From Rhodocyclaceae bacterium (GTDB lineage Bacteria > Pseudomonadota > Gammaproteobacteria > Burkholderiales > Rhodocyclaceae), in NCBI GenBank assembly GCA_030824275.1, contig JAVBXY010000003.1, forward strand, positions 124,001 through 188,000: a DNA stretch of 64,000 bases. The letters are read 5' to 3'. Below the pieces are notes generated by a model. It was not told the DNA's origin. It searched no databases and was given only the letters and a program-made list of their open reading frames with translations. Shown one piece after another: positions 30,710 to 43,889 of the stretch. The translations under genes and the position numbers were made by a program. How positions within the stretch are numbered: position 1 is the first letter of the stretch; each line of letters begins with the position of its first letter.

Positions 30710-31975
30710 GTGGAAAAGAAAACGAGTGGCGGCGACAAGTTGTTGTACTGCTCCTTCTGCGGCAAGAGTCAGCATGAAGTCAAAAAGCTGATTGCCGGCC
30801 CTTCCGTATTTGTCTGCGATGAATGTATTGAGCTCTGCAACGACATCATCCGTGACGAGATCGCCGCCGAGCCTGATGGCAAGCCTGCCAGCGAGTTGCC
30901 GGCGCCGAAGGAAATTCGCGGTCACCTTGATCATTATGTGATCGGCCAGGACCCGGCGAAGAAGATTCTCGCCGTCGCCGTGTACAACCACTACAAGCGC
31001 ATTCGCCACAAAGAGAAGGGCAGCGACGGCGTCGAGTTGGCCAAGAGCAACATCCTGCTCATCGGCCCTACTGGCTCGGGCAAGACCCTGCTGGCGCAGA
31101 CGCTGGCGCGCATGCTCAATGTGCCCTTCGTGATGGCCGATGCGACGACGTTGACCGAAGCCGGCTATGTCGGTGAGGACGTCGAGAACATCATCCAGAA
31201 GTTGCTCCAGAAGTGCGATCACGATGTCGAAAAGGCACAGCAGGGGATCGTTTACATCGATGAAATCGACAAGATTTCGCGCAAGTCCGATAACCCGTCG
31301 ATCACCCGCGACGTCTCCGGCGAGGGCGTGCAGCAAGCCCTGCTGAAGCTCATCGAAGGTACGGTGGCGAGCATTCCGCCGCAAGGCGGGCGCAAGCATC
31401 CGAATCAGGATTTCATCCAGATCGACACCACCAATATCCTGTTCATCTGCGGTGGTGCTTTCGACGGACTGGAAAAGGTCATCCGCAACCGCTCCGAAAA
31501 GGGTGGCATCGGTTTCGGTGCCGAGGTGAAGAGCCGCGATGTGGCGACTGCCGCTGAGACCTTCAAGGATGTCGAACCGGAAGACCTGATCAAGTTCGGC
31601 CTGATCCCGGAACTGATCGGCCGCCTGCCGGTGATCGCCACGCTTCAGGAACTCGACGAAGAAGCCCTGGTCGAAATCCTCATCGAGCCGAAGAATGCGC
31701 TGGTCAAGCAGTACCAGAAGCTTTTCGGCATGGAAGGCGTGGAACTCGAAGTCCGTCCCTCCGCCCTTCAGGCCATCGCCCGCAAGGCCTTGAAACGCAA
31801 GACCGGTGCCCGTGGTCTGCGCTCCATCCTTGAAGGCGTACTGCTCGATACCATGTACGAGTTGCCGACCATGGAGAGCGTGAGCAAGGTGGTGATTGAC
31901 GAGAACACCATTGAAAGCGGTGCCCAACCCTTGCTGATCTACGCCGATCAGCCCAAGGTTTCCGGTTCGAACTAA
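30710..31975 (+). CDS. clpX: ATP-dependent Clp protease ATP-binding subunit ClpX
   Basis: [55 protein letters not shown]. Confidence 0.98.
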   Translation: MEKKTSGGDKLLYCSFCGKSQHEVKKLIAGPSVFVCDECIELCNDIIRDEIAAEPDGKPASELPAPKEIRGHLDHYVIGQDPAKKILAVAVYNHYKRIRHKEKGSDGVELAKSNILLIGPTGSGKTLLAQTLARMLNVPFVMADATTLTEAGYVGEDVENIIQKLLQKCDHDVEKAQQGIVYIDEIDKISRKSDNPSITRDVSGEGVQQALLKLIEGTVASIPPQGGRKHPNQDFIQIDTTNILFICGGAFDGLEKVIRNRSEKGGIGFGAEVKSRDVATAAETFKDVEPEDLIKFGLIPELIGRLPVIATLQELDEEALVEILIEPKNALVKQYQKLFGMEGVELEVRPSALQAIARKALKRKTGARGLRSILEGVLLDTMYELPTMESVSKVVIDENTIESGAQPLLIYADQPKVSGSN

Positions 31976-32073
31976 ATGCGCTCCGGGCGCGGCCTGCAAA
32001 AGCGGCCGCGCAGTCTTGAATACCGGTCGTGTCGCCCCCACCTGGACGACACGACCCTCAACCGAAGGACACG

Positions 32074-34488
<2,415 letters not shown>

Positions 34489-34511
34489 TTACCGATGAAC
34501 TGGTAGAATTG

Positions 34512-34538
34512 CGGTTGCTGCATTTGTAGCAGCAACCG
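34512..34538 (+). terminator. Hairpin downstream of lon, 6 nt before tRNA-Val(UAC)
   Basis: CGGTTGCTGC-ATTTGTA-GCAGCAACCG perfect 10-bp stem; weak T tract, so terminator role is tentative. Confidence 0.45.
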
Positions 34539-34544
34539 TTCATC

Positions 34545-34620
34545 GGGTGCTTAGCTCAGTTGGTAGAGCGTCGCCCTTACAAGGCGAATGTCGGCGGTTC
34601 GACCCCGTCAGCACCCACCA
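34545..34620 (+). tRNA. tRNA-Val(UAC)
   Basis: GGGTGCT...AGCACCCACCA; anticodon loop CTTACAA. Confidence 0.96.
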
Positions 34621-34682
34621 AGAAAACCGACGAACAAAGGCGAACACTGGTTCGCCTTTGTCGCATTCAGGGCTTTCATCAC

Positions 34683-36587
34683 ATGTTCGATTTGGTTCGC
34701 AACAACAAAAAGATTGTTCAGGGCTTTCTGGTCCTGATCACCCTTCCTTTTGCGTTTTGGGGCGTCGATTCCTATGTACGCAATGCCGATGTTGATAGTG
34801 CAGCAGCGACTGTCGGCGGCAGCAAGATTTCGGAACAGGAATTGCAAACTGCGATGCGCGAGCAGCAAGAGCGTTTGCGCGCCCAGCTTGGCGGGCGCGT
34901 TGATCCGGCCATGTTTCAGTCGCCGCAGATGCGTCGTGCTGTTCTCGAGAGCCTGGTCAATCAACGCTTGATGGTGCAGCAGGCGCAAAAAAGTCATCTG
35001 GCCGTCAGCGATGCCGATCTGGCCCGTTTTATCTCGGGTGTGCCGGCTTTGCAGGAAAACGGTAAGTTTTCCAAGGAACGATATGACGCACTGGTGACGG
35101 CCCAGGGCATGAGCAAGGAGATGTTCGAAGCCCGTCTCCGCCAGGACCTGGCCATGCAACAGCAATTGTCGCCGGTTGCCGAGGCCGGTATCGTCGGCCA
35201 GGCGTCCGCCCAGCGCTGGCTTGCCGCGCAACTCGAACAGCGTGAAGTCGCCGAACTGCGCCTGACGCCCGACAGCTATTCGGATCAGGTGAAGCTCGCT
35301 GCCGATGCCGTGCAGAAATACTACGATGCCAACCGCAAGCTGTTTGAACTTCCCGAGCAGTTGCGCGCCGAATTCATTGTGCTCAATCAGGAAAGCCTGT
35401 CCGGACAGTTCTCGGTCACGGATGAGGAGATCAAGGCTCGCTATCAAGCCAAGGCGGATCGTTACAAGGTGGGCGAGATGCGTCGCGCCAGCCATATCCT
35501 GATTAAGGCCGCCAAGGATGCACCGGATGCCGAAGTAAAAGCAGCCCGTGCAAAGGTCGACGATCTGTTGGCCCTGGCAAAGAAGAATCCGGCGGAGTTT
35601 GCCAAGCTGGCAAAGCAGTCATCGCAGGACCCGGGTTCAGCGGGAAAAGGCGGCGACCTGGACTGGTTCGGTCGCGGCATGATGGTCAAGCCTTTTGAAG
35701 ACGCGGCGTTTGCACTGAAGGACGGCCAGCTGTCCGAAGTGGTCCGTTCGGACTTCGGGTTCCATGTCATCCGCCTGACGGGGGTGCGTGCCGAGCGCGC
35801 CAAGCCGTTGGAGGACGTGAAGGCGGAAATTGTTGCAGAGTTGAAGAACGAGTCCGCGACCAAGAAGTACGCTGAAGCAGCGGAAGCTTTTGGCAATACC
35901 GTGTATGAGCAGGCCGACAGCCTGAAGCCGGCGGCGGAAAAGTGGAAGTTGCCGGTGCGCCAGAGCGGCTGGCTGGCGAAAGGTGGCAAGTTGCCGCCGC
36001 CCTTCGATAATGCCAAGCTTGCGACGGCATTGTTCAGTGATGATGGGCTGAAGAACCGACGCAACACCGAAGCGGTTGAAGTGGCACCCGGCACTTTGGT
36101 TTCCGCCCGTGTGCTGGAACACAAGCCGGCTGCCTTGCAAAGCCTGGAGTCGGTCAAGGCTGATATCGAGAAGCTTCTGGTTCGCGAGGAGGCGCTCAAG
36201 CTGGCGGTAAAGGATGGCGAAGAGAAGCTGGCCCGCCTTACCAAAGGGGATGCAGTGGATGCGAAGTGGTCGCCGGTGCGTAGCCTTAGCCGCATGACCG
36301 CCCAGGGCATGGCGCCCGACGCCGTGCGTGCGATCTTCAAGGCCGATGCAGCGAAGCTGCCGGCCCATGCCGGTATTGCCCTGCCAGGTAACGGCTATGC
36401 CTTGTATCGGATAAGTGCAGTCAAGGCCGGCGACGCTGCAAAGGATGATGCACGCTCGAACTTCGCGGCGCAGCAGTATGCCCGCGTGATTGCCGAGGAG
36501 GAGTTTTCGGCCTGGATGACGATGCTGAAGGACAAGTATCCGGTGGAAATCAGAAAGGCCGCACTGGAGACCAAGGAGCAGCGCTGA
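34683..36587 (+). CDS. ppiD: PpiD-like SurA_N/parvulin-type periplasmic peptidyl-prolyl isomerase
   Basis: MFDLVRNNKKIVQGFLVLITLPFAFWGVDSYVRNADVD; parvulin core RRASHILIKAAKDAP...GGDLDWFGRGMMVKPFEDAAFAL. Confidence 0.92.
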   Translation: MFDLVRNNKKIVQGFLVLITLPFAFWGVDSYVRNADVDSAAATVGGSKISEQELQTAMREQQERLRAQLGGRVDPAMFQSPQMRRAVLESLVNQRLMVQQAQKSHLAVSDADLARFISGVPALQENGKFSKERYDALVTAQGMSKEMFEARLRQDLAMQQQLSPVAEAGIVGQASAQRWLAAQLEQREVAELRLTPDSYSDQVKLAADAVQKYYDANRKLFELPEQLRAEFIVLNQESLSGQFSVTDEEIKARYQAKADRYKVGEMRRASHILIKAAKDAPDAEVKAARAKVDDLLALAKKNPAEFAKLAKQSSQDPGSAGKGGDLDWFGRGMMVKPFEDAAFALKDGQLSEVVRSDFGFHVIRLTGVRAERAKPLEDVKAEIVAELKNESATKKYAEAAEAFGNTVYEQADSLKPAAEKWKLPVRQSGWLAKGGKLPPPFDNAKLATALFSDDGLKNRRNTEAVEVAPGTLVSARVLEHKPAALQSLESVKADIEKLLVREEALKLAVKDGEEKLARLTKGDAVDAKWSPVRSLSRMTAQGMAPDAVRAIFKADAAKLPAHAGIALPGNGYALYRISAVKAGDAAKDDARSNFAAQQYARVIAEEEFSAWMTMLKDKYPVEIRKAALETKEQR

Positions 36588-36603
36588 TCCTTGGGAGTCG
36601 GCA

Positions 36604-36633
36604 ATAAAAAACCCGCTTCGGCGGGTTTTTTAT
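36604..36633. terminator. Bidirectional rho-independent terminator between ppiD and fabI
   Basis: AAAAAACCCGC-TTCG-GCGGGTTTTTT. Confidence 0.93.
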
Positions 36634-36654
36634 TGGGTAAAAAAAGAAGAGCTA

Positions 36655-37455
36655 TTACGCTGGCAATGGATCGGCGTTACCAAGGGCGGTGCTGTTCATG
36701 CCGCCATCGACGAACATCACTTCACCAGTCACACCACTGGCCAGATCGGAGAGCAGGAAGGCGGCGGCATTGCCAACTTCCTCGATCGTGACATTGCGAC
36801 GCAGCGGAGCATGGTGGGCGTTGTAGGAGAGGAGCTTGCCGAAGCTGCCGATGCCGGAAGCCGCCAGGGTTTTGATCGGGCCGGCGGACAGGGCGTTGGC
36901 GCGAATTCCTTGCGGGCCAAGACAGAACGCCAGGTAGCGCGTTGCGGCTTCGAGGCTGGCCTTGGCCAAGCCCATGGTGTTGTAGTTGGGCATGGTCCGC
37001 GTGGAGCCGAGATAGGTCAGGGCCAGCACCGAAGCATTGTTGCCCTTCAGCAGCAGCGGGCGGGCAGCCTTGGCCAGCGCAGGGAAGCTGTAGGACGAAA
37101 CATCGTGGGCAATGCGGAAAGATTCGCGGGTGATGCCGTCGAGAAAGTCTCCTTCGATGGCCTCGGAGGGAGCGAAGGCAACCGAGTGTACGAGACCATC
37201 AAGGCCTTCCCAGTGCGTGCCGAGTTCGGCGAAAAGGGCATCGATCTGCGTGTCTTCGGCCACGTCGCAGGCGAAGGTCAGTGTCGAACCGAACTCTTCG
37301 GCGAACTTGTTGATGCGATCCTTGAAACGTTCGTTCTGGTAGGTGAAAGCCAGTTGCGCACCTTCACGGTGGCAGGCTTTGGCGATGCCGTAGGCAATCG
37401 ACCGGTTGGAGATAAGACCGGTGATCAGGATGCGTTTGCCGGCAAGAAATCCCAT
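36655..37455 (-). CDS. fabI: Enoyl-[acyl-carrier-protein] reductase (NADH)
   Basis: [48 protein letters not shown]. Confidence 0.97.
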   Translation of the reverse strand: MGFLAGKRILITGLISNRSIAYGIAKACHREGAQLAFTYQNERFKDRINKFAEEFGSTLTFACDVAEDTQIDALFAELGTHWEGLDGLVHSVAFAPSEAIEGDFLDGITRESFRIAHDVSSYSFPALAKAARPLLLKGNNASVLALTYLGSTRTMPNYNTMGLAKASLEAATRYLAFCLGPQGIRANALSAGPIKTLAASGIGSFGKLLSYNAHHAPLRRNVTIEEVGNAAAFLLSDLASGVTGEVMFVDGGMNSTALGNADPLPA

Positions 37456-37511
37456 CGCTATTCCTCAGTTGAATCGAGCAGCGGATTATAGCGGATAGGG
37501 CAAACGCGCCG

Positions 37512-38273
37512 TCATGGATATGGCGGTGGCGCATCCGTTTCCGCTGCATTTGACACGGCTTGCCATTGGCCGTGACGCAAGGCTTGCAGCGGATGGAAGC
37601 GGGCCTTGTAGGCCATCTTGCGGCTGTCCCTGATCCAGTAGCCAAGGTAGAGCCAGGGCAACTCGGCATGCTGGCACTGGGCAATCTGCCAGAGGATGGC
37701 GAAGGTGCCATAGCTGGCGCCGGGCACGTCCGGGTCATAGAAGGTGTAGACCGAGGAAAGACCGTCGGCCAAAACATCGATGATGCTGACGATGCGCAGT
37801 ACGCCGTTCTCGCGGAATTCGACGAGGCGGCTATCGACATGGGTTTGCAGCAGAAAGTGGCCGTACTGGTCGCGGCTGTCCTGGTCCATGCCGCCGCCGG
37901 AATGGCGCGCTGCCTGGTAGCGCTGGTAGAGCTGGTAGTGCTCTTCGCGAAAAGTGAGGCCACATTCGCGCACGACGAGATCGGCATGCTTTGCCAGCGC
38001 GCGCTTCTGGCTGCGGTTGGGGGCGAACTCATTGACCGCAAGGCGCACCGGCTGACATTCGCGGCAGGCATCGCAATAGGGGCGGTAGGTGAACACGCCG
38101 CTACGGCGAAAGCCGGTGCGCACGAGTTCACTGTAGGTGGCGGCGTCAATCAGGTGGGTTGGCGTTGCCACCTGCGAGCGGGCGACGCGACCTGGCAGGT
38201 AGGAGCAGCCATATGGCGCTGTGGCGTAGAACTGAAGCAGCGGGAAGGGCGGCAGGTCGCGCAGGTGGGTCAT
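37512..38273 (-). CDS. bpt: Aspartate/glutamate leucyltransferase (Bpt)
   Basis: [27 protein letters not shown]...[23 protein letters not shown]. Confidence 0.95.
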   Translation of the reverse strand: MTHLRDLPPFPLLQFYATAPYGCSYLPGRVARSQVATPTHLIDAATYSELVRTGFRRSGVFTYRPYCDACRECQPVRLAVNEFAPNRSQKRALAKHADLVVRECGLTFREEHYQLYQRYQAARHSGGGMDQDSRDQYGHFLLQTHVDSRLVEFRENGVLRIVSIIDVLADGLSSVYTFYDPDVPGASYGTFAILWQIAQCQHAELPWLYLGYWIRDSRKMAYKARFHPLQALRHGQWQAVSNAAETDAPPPYP

Positions 38274-38283
38274 TGCCGCTCCG

Positions 38284-38997
38284 TCATGATTGCCTGAAAT
38301 GGCCGTTGATGGCATCTGCTGGCCAGCGGACAGGCGCATCGCCATGTGGACACAGGATTTCCAGTCGCGCCAGAAAGTCACGACGGGGAATCGGCCGGGC
38401 GCCGAGGGAGGCGAGGTGTGCGGTTTCCATCTGGCAGTCGATTATGCCGAATCCGCGGCCTTCGAGGTGGGCGCAAAGATGGGCGAGGGCAATTTTCGAC
38501 GCATCGCGAGCATGGGCGAACATGGATTCGCCGTAGAAAGCCTGGCCGATGGCGATGCCGTAGAGGCCGCCGACGAGGCGATCATCGATCCAGGTTTCGA
38601 CGCTGTGGGCGTGGCCCGCGCGATGTAGTTCCGCATAGGCGGCCTGCATTTCCGGGATGATCCAGGTGCCGGATTGGCCTTCGCGCGGCGTGCTGGCGCA
38701 GGCGTGGACGACAGCTTCAAACGCCGTATCCAGCCGGACTTCATAATGGGCGTTGCGCAGGGTTTTCAGCAGCGAGCGGGAGAGTTTGATCTCGGTGGGA
38801 AACAACACCATGCGTGGGTCGGGGCTCCACCAGAGGATGGGTTCGCCTGCGGAATACCAGGGGAAGATTCCTAGTCGGTAGGCGGCGAGCAGCCTTGCGG
38901 GAGTCAGATCGCCGCCGGCGGCGAGCAGTCCGTTGGGCTCGGTCAGGGCCGCATGGACCGGCGGAAAGATCGGTTCGGCGGGCAGCCAGGGAATCAT
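38284..38997 (-). CDS. aat: Leucyl/phenylalanyl-tRNA-protein transferase
   Basis: [55 protein letters not shown]. Confidence 0.97.
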   Translation of the reverse strand: MIPWLPAEPIFPPVHAALTEPNGLLAAGGDLTPARLLAAYRLGIFPWYSAGEPILWWSPDPRMVLFPTEIKLSRSLLKTLRNAHYEVRLDTAFEAVVHACASTPREGQSGTWIIPEMQAAYAELHRAGHAHSVETWIDDRLVGGLYGIAIGQAFYGESMFAHARDASKIALAHLCAHLEGRGFGIIDCQMETAHLASLGARPIPRRDFLARLEILCPHGDAPVRWPADAINGHFRQS

Positions 38998-40061
38998 TCG
39001 CCTTGGCGGAATCCCACCACGTGATCGACGTCGAGGCGGATACCGATCTTTTCGCCGATGGCATGGTTGTGGTGCGAGGGCACCATGGACAGGACTTCGG
39101 CACCCGAGGGCAGACGTAGCGTATAGAGAAACTCGGCACCGCGGAAAGACTTGGCGACGACCTCGGCCTGCACGTCACTGGTGTCGTCATGGATGATGTC
39201 GTCGGGACGCAGCAGCACATCAAGGCGGCAACTGCGCTGGCAGTCGCTGCAACTCGATCCACATTCCATCGGCACGTCGGAATCGAGCAGGCCCAGTTCC
39301 ACCTTCACCGCTTGGCGCGTGATGACCTCGCCAGGCAGGAATACACCCTGACCGACGAAGTCGGCGACATGGCGCGTGGCCGGGCGGTGATAGAGGTTAT
39401 AGGGCGTGTCCCACTGCTCGATGCGCCCTTCGCGCATGATGCCGACGACATCGGCGACGGCGAAGGCTTCATGCTGGTCGTGGGTGACGAGGATCGCCGC
39501 CATGCCGGCTTGCTTCAGAATGTCGCGGACTTCCAGCGACAGGCGTTCGCGCAGTTCGACGTCGAGGTTGGAGAAGGGCTCGTCAAGCAATAGCAGATGC
39601 GGCGCCGGCGCCAGTGCGCGGGCCAGGGCGATGCGCTGCTGCTGGCCGCCGGACAGCTCATGCGGGTAGCGCTCGCCACGACCTGCAAGGCCGATGAGCT
39701 CAAGCATTTCGTCGACGCGTTGCCGTCTCGCCAGCGCCGACTTTTCACGCAGGCCGAAGCCGATGTTGTCGGCAATCGACAGATGCGGAAAGAGTGCGTA
39801 GTCCTGGAACACCATGCCGATGTGGCGTGCCTCGGGCGGAGTCTGCGTCTTTGCGTCGGCGACTGTCACACCATTGAGGCGAATGCTGCCGGCAGATGGC
39901 GTTTCGAAGCCGGCGATAAGACGCAGCATGGTGGTCTTGCCGCAGCCGGAGGAGCCCAGCAGGCAAGCGATCTCGCCCTTGGCCAGCGTGAATGACAACT
40001 CGCGGACCACGGGTTGCTTGCCGTAGGCATGGCTGACGCGGTCGACCTCGAGAATGGGCAT
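38994..40061 (-). CDS. fbpC: Ferric iron ABC transporter ATP-binding protein
   Basis: [53 protein letters not shown]. Confidence 0.92.
   Translation of the reverse strand: MPILEVDRVSHAYGKQPVVRELSFTLAKGEIACLLGSSGCGKTTMLRLIAGFETPSAGSIRLNGVTVADAKTQTPPEARHIGMVFQDYALFPHLSIADNIGFGLREKSALARRQRVDEMLELIGLAGRGERYPHELSGGQQQRIALARALAPAPHLLLLDEPFSNLDVELRERLSLEVRDILKQAGMAAILVTHDQHEAFAVADVVGIMREGRIEQWDTPYNLYHRPATRHVADFVGQGVFLPGEVITRQAVKVELGLLDSDVPMECGSSCSDCQRSCRLDVLLRPDDIIHDDTSDVQAEVVAKSFRGAEFLYTLRLPSGAEVLSMVPSHHNHAIGEKIGIRLDVDHVVGFRQGE
39720..39745 (-). repeat. Dispersed 26-nt motif copy 7 (sense within fbpC)
   Basis: Reverse complement AAAAGTCGGCGCTGGCG-AG-ACGGCAA. Confidence 0.95.
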
Positions 40062-40082
40062 GGGAGCAGCGAAATTGGCGGT

Positions 40083-40101
40083 ATCGAGAATTGGTCTCAA
40101 T
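40083..40101. promoter_or_regulatory. Candidate Fur box in fbpC/fbpB divergent region
   Basis: ATCGAGAATTGGTCTCAAT, 15/19 identical to the reverse complement of the site upstream of fbpA (43163-43181). Confidence 0.55.
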
Positions 40102-40116
40102 TATAATCCCGCTGCC

Positions 40117-41766
40117 GTGTCCCGCCTTATATCTCCCCTCGCCGCCGTCGCCTTCGCCCTCGCGTTCCTCGTGGCCTTGCCGGTATTGGCCGTCGGTGCC
40201 AACATCTTCACTGGTGGCACGGGGGAAACCTGGGGCCACCTGATGGCCACCGTGCTGCCCGAGTACGTGATGAATTCGGTGTGGCTGTGTCTCGGCGTCG
40301 GCATCGGTGTCGCTGCCATGGGCACCGGCGCCGCCTGGCTGGTGGCCCTCAACGACTTTCCCGGCCGCCGTATCGCCGAATGGGCGCTACTGTTGCCGAT
40401 GGCCATGCCGGCCTATGTGCTGGCCTACACCTACACGGATTTCCTCCAGTTTGTCGGCCCGGTGCAGACGAGCCTGCGTGAAACCTTCGGCTGGAGCAAG
40501 GCGGACTACTGGTTCCCCGATGTGCGCACGCTGCCCGGTGCCATCGTGCTGTTTTCCTGCGTGCTTTATCCCTACGTCTATCTGCTGGTGCGTACGGCGT
40601 TTCTGGAGCGGGCCGGTGGCATGATCGAGGCGGCCCGTGCGCTGGGCCTTACGCCCTGGCAGGGTTTCTGGCGTGTATCGATTCCACTGGCGCGACCGGC
40701 CATCGCTGCCGGCATGGCGTTGGCATTGATGGAAACCCTGGCCGACTATGGCACGGTGGCCTACTTCGCCGTGCAGACCTTTACCACGGGCATCTACCGT
40801 GCCTGGTTCTCCCTTGGTGACCGTGTTGCCGCTGCCCAGCTTGCTGCTGGTCTGCTGGGTTTCATGTCCTTGTTGATCGTGCTTGAGCGCATGAGTCGGG
40901 GCCGCGCCCGCTACCACGACACGACTGGTCGCCGCCGCGCCACGCGGCAGGTGCTAAGCGGATGGCATGCGCTGCTGGCGCAGATCGGCTGTGCAATCCC
41001 GGTGGTGATCGGCTTCCTGCTGCCGGCTGGTTTGCTCTTGCGTCTGGCTATGGGCGATCCGGGTGAGGAGGGCATTGGCTTCGCCTCGCGTTTCCTAGTG
41101 CTGGCTCGCAACAGCTTTACGCTGGCGCTGGTCGCCGCTGTGCTTGCGGCGCTGTTGGCGCTGCTGCTTGGGTTTGCGGCACGGGATGGCAAACGCCTGC
41201 CGCGCATTGCTGCGCGTGTGGTCGGCCTCGGCTATGCGGTACCGGGATCGGTGATCGCCGTCGGTGTGCTGATTCCCGTGACGCGGCTCGATCATGCGCT
41301 GTCCGGCCTGTGGCAGCAGATGACTGGCGTCAATCCAGGATTGATCCTGACTGGCGGCATCGCAGCCTTGGTCTACGCCTATCTGGCGCGCTTCCTCGCC
41401 ATTGCCCTGCAAACGGTGGAAGCCGGACTCTCGCGCATCACGCCGAGTATGGAGGCGGCGGCGCGCAGCCTGGGCGTCGGCCCGGCTGAAACCCTGCGTC
41501 GCGTGCATCTGCCGCTGATGCGCGGCAGTCTGCTGACGGCTTCGTTGCTGGTGTTCGTGGATGTGATGAAGGAGTTGCCGGCCACGCTGGTGATGCGGCC
41601 CTTCAACTTCGATACGCTGGCTACCCAGACCTACACTTTGGCCGCCGACGAACGACTGGCGGAAGCGTCGACGGCGGCGCTGGCCATCGTCGCCGTCGGT
41701 TTGCTGCCCATTATTCTGCTGGCCCGGCAGATTGCCGCCGGGCGTACCGAAACGGCTGCCTGCTGA
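40117..41766 (+). CDS. fbpB: Ferric iron ABC transporter permease
   Basis: Two binding-protein-dependent permease EAA loops (EAARALGLTPWQGFWRVSIPLARPAI; EAAARSLGVGPAETLRRVHLPLMRGSL). GTG start at 40117 preferred over ATG 40054, which would overlap fbpC. Confidence 0.9.
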   Translation: MSRLISPLAAVAFALAFLVALPVLAVGANIFTGGTGETWGHLMATVLPEYVMNSVWLCLGVGIGVAAMGTGAAWLVALNDFPGRRIAEWALLLPMAMPAYVLAYTYTDFLQFVGPVQTSLRETFGWSKADYWFPDVRTLPGAIVLFSCVLYPYVYLLVRTAFLERAGGMIEAARALGLTPWQGFWRVSIPLARPAIAAGMALALMETLADYGTVAYFAVQTFTTGIYRAWFSLGDRVAAAQLAAGLLGFMSLLIVLERMSRGRARYHDTTGRRRATRQVLSGWHALLAQIGCAIPVVIGFLLPAGLLLRLAMGDPGEEGIGFASRFLVLARNSFTLALVAAVLAALLALLLGFAARDGKRLPRIAARVVGLGYAVPGSVIAVGVLIPVTRLDHALSGLWQQMTGVNPGLILTGGIAALVYAYLARFLAIALQTVEAGLSRITPSMEAAARSLGVGPAETLRRVHLPLMRGSLLTASLLVFVDVMKELPATLVMRPFNFDTLATQTYTLAADERLAEASTAALAIVAVGLLPIILLARQIAAGRTETAAC

Positions 41767-42006
41767 TCAGAGCGCCTTGTGGCTTCCGTCGCACAGCGCG
41801 CCGTTCTTGCTGTGCTTGCAACCGCAGAAGTAGACCGTCTTGTCTTCGTCGGCCGTGAACTTGGTCGGCACGAACTCCGAGCCTTTGTGGCTACCGTCGC
41901 AGAAGGGTTGCGACTTGCTCTTGCCGCAGGAACACCAGTAGTAGTCCTTCCCCTTTTCGACAGCGACGGCGAAGGGGGTTTTGGCGGCGATTTCGGGTGT
42001 GCTCAT
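41767..42006 (-). CDS. CDGSH iron-sulfur domain protein
   Basis: Two CDGSH motifs: YYWCSCGKSKSQPFCDGSHKG and VYFCGCKHSKNGALCDGSHKA. Confidence 0.95.
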   Translation of the reverse strand: MSTPEIAAKTPFAVAVEKGKDYYWCSCGKSKSQPFCDGSHKGSEFVPTKFTADEDKTVYFCGCKHSKNGALCDGSHKAL

Positions 42007-42066
42007 GGTCTCTTCCTTGGTTTGGTAAGAGGCCACTATAGGCGAAGCTCTCCAGTATTCGTGCAT

Positions 42067-42097
42067 GGCTTGAGGCAACACTGTGTTGCCTCAAGCC
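42067..42097 (-). terminator. Perfect long inverted repeat 3' of fbpA
   Basis: GGCTTGAGGCAACAC-T-GTGTTGCCTCAAGCC, 15-nt arms; no obvious T tract. Confidence 0.55.
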
Positions 42098-42107
42098 ATC
42101 CGACGTC

Positions 42108-43121
42108 TTACTTCCAGCCAGCCCGATCGTAAATCCGTTGGGCGGCGACGGCATTTTTCGCCAGGGTCGCTACTGGCAGCACGTCGGCCTTGAACTTGCC
42201 CATGGCGTCGAGGGCGGCATTTTTCACCACCACGCTGGGCACCGCCGGCCATTCGTTGTTGCCGTCGGCGAAGTAGCGCTGGGCATCATCGCTGGCGAGG
42301 TATTCGAGGAACTTGACGGCGGACTCCTTGTTCGGCGCAGTCTTCAGCATGCCGCCGCCGGAAATGTTGATATGGGCGCCCTGACTCTTCTGGTTCGGCC
42401 AGACGATGGTGATGCGATCCATCATGCGGCGATCATCGGCTTTCTCGGAGCGCAGCAGGCGGGCCAGGTAATAGGTGTTGGATACTGCAACACCGCATTC
42501 GCCGGCGGCGACCGATTTGATCTGATCCGTGTCGCCACCCTTGGGCGCGCGGGCGAAGTTGGCCACCACGCCGCGAGCCCATTGCTCGGCCTTTGCTTCA
42601 CCGATATGTGCGATCAGCGCCGACATCAGCGAGATGTTGTAGGGGTGAGCGCCGGAGCGGGAGCAGACCTTGCCCTTGAGCTTGGGATTGGCGAGGTCTT
42701 CGTAGTTCTGCGCATCCTCGGCCTTGACCAGATCCTTGTTGATGACGATGACGCGGGCGCGGGTGGAAAAGGCGAACCAGTCGGTGCTGCGCAGATGGGC
42801 GGGAATGCGTTCTTCCAGAAGTTTCGACTTAACCGGTGCGAAGAGGCCAAGCTCGTCGGCCTTGGCCAGGCGTGCCGCATCGACGGTGATGAAAATATCG
42901 GCGGGGCTGTTGGCGCCTTCGTTGCGGATGCGCTCCAGCAACTCGTCTTCCTTGGCCTCGATGCGATTGATCTTGATGCCGGTCTGCTTGCTGAAATTGG
43001 CATAGAGCGCTTCGTCCGTCTGGTAATGACGTGCCGAATAGAGGTTGAGCACCTTGTCCTGGGCCGAGGCGCCGAGGGCTGAAAAGGCAAGCAGAGTGGC
43101 AAGCAGGCGGGGGAGTTTCAT
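42108..43121 (-). CDS. fbpA: Ferric iron ABC transporter substrate-binding protein
   Basis: LNLYSARHYQTDEALYANFSKQTGIKINRIEAKEDELLERIRNEGANSPADIFITVDAARL. Confidence 0.94.
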   Translation of the reverse strand: MKLPRLLATLLAFSALGASAQDKVLNLYSARHYQTDEALYANFSKQTGIKINRIEAKEDELLERIRNEGANSPADIFITVDAARLAKADELGLFAPVKSKLLEERIPAHLRSTDWFAFSTRARVIVINKDLVKAEDAQNYEDLANPKLKGKVCSRSGAHPYNISLMSALIAHIGEAKAEQWARGVVANFARAPKGGDTDQIKSVAAGECGVAVSNTYYLARLLRSEKADDRRMMDRITIVWPNQKSQGAHINISGGGMLKTAPNKESAVKFLEYLASDDAQRYFADGNNEWPAVPSVVVKNAALDAMGKFKADVLPVATLAKNAVAAQRIYDRAGWK

Positions 43122-43162
43122 GGTGACTTCATCCATTCCATGGTGGGGATGGGGTTTATTGT

Positions 43163-43181
43163 ATTGAGAACCATTCGCAAT
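43163..43181. promoter_or_regulatory. Candidate Fur box upstream of fbpA
   Basis: ATTGAGAACCATTCGCAAT located ~42 bp upstream of the fbpA start; shared with site at 40083. Confidence 0.6.
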
Positions 43182-43220
43182 TGCAAGTCCAAAAAAACCG
43201 ATGGTAATCGGTTTCGTGTC

Positions 43221-43733
43221 TTACTCTGGATTGACCCGGCGGGCGCCGTTGAAGCGGTTTTTCCAATAGCTTTCCCGCATGTCTTCGACGCGAACCCGGC
43301 CACCGGCACGGGGAGCATGCACGAACTGGTTGTCACCAAGATAGATGCCGACATGGGAGAAAGTGCGGCGCATGGTGTTGAAGAACACCAGATCGCCGGG
43401 GCGCAGTTCTTCTTTTTTAATTTCCTCGCCGGCCTTGCTCATCTCGCGGGAAGTTCGCGGCAGGATCAGGCCCACGCCTTCGCGGAAGACATGACTGACG
43501 AAGCCAGAGCAATCAAAGCCACTTTCCGGGGTCGAACCGCCCTTGCGATAGCGGATGCCGAGAAGGTCCATGGCTTGGTCGATGGTGTCCTGAGCGGTGG
43601 CGGTAGCACGGTCCACGAAGGAAACCTTCGGTGCCTGGGGCACGCTGACCGGTTCGTCCGCGTGCGCAAGAGGCGTGATCGACAGGCCGGCCAGCAAAAA
43701 AACACCGGCCATTCGGAGGGGTATTCGACGCAT
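43221..43733 (-). CDS. NlpC/P60 family peptidase
   Basis: MDLLGIRYRKGGSTPESGFDCSGFVSHVFREGVGLILPRTSREM...LRPGDLVFF...HVGIYLGDNQFVHAP. Confidence 0.95.
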   Translation of the reverse strand: MRRIPLRMAGVFLLAGLSITPLAHADEPVSVPQAPKVSFVDRATATAQDTIDQAMDLLGIRYRKGGSTPESGFDCSGFVSHVFREGVGLILPRTSREMSKAGEEIKKEELRPGDLVFFNTMRRTFSHVGIYLGDNQFVHAPRAGGRVRVEDMRESYWKNRFNGARRVNPE

Positions 43734-43848
43734 GGGGCCGGACTATAGCTACGATGGGCTACGCTGTAAACCCTTCTTTCGATACGGATTCAGCCGGGCG
43801 TAAGCCTTGGCTGTCTATAATTCCCCGCCTATCCGCAAGAAGATCGAC

Positions 43849-43874
43849 AAAAGTCGGCGCTGGCGGTACGGCGA
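43849..43874 (+). repeat. Dispersed 26-nt motif copy 8 (intergenic, 5' of yhdH-like gene)
   Basis: AAAAGTCGGCGCTGGCG-GT-ACGGCGA. Confidence 0.95.
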
Positions 43875-43889
43875 CAGGAGGAGTGGGTC

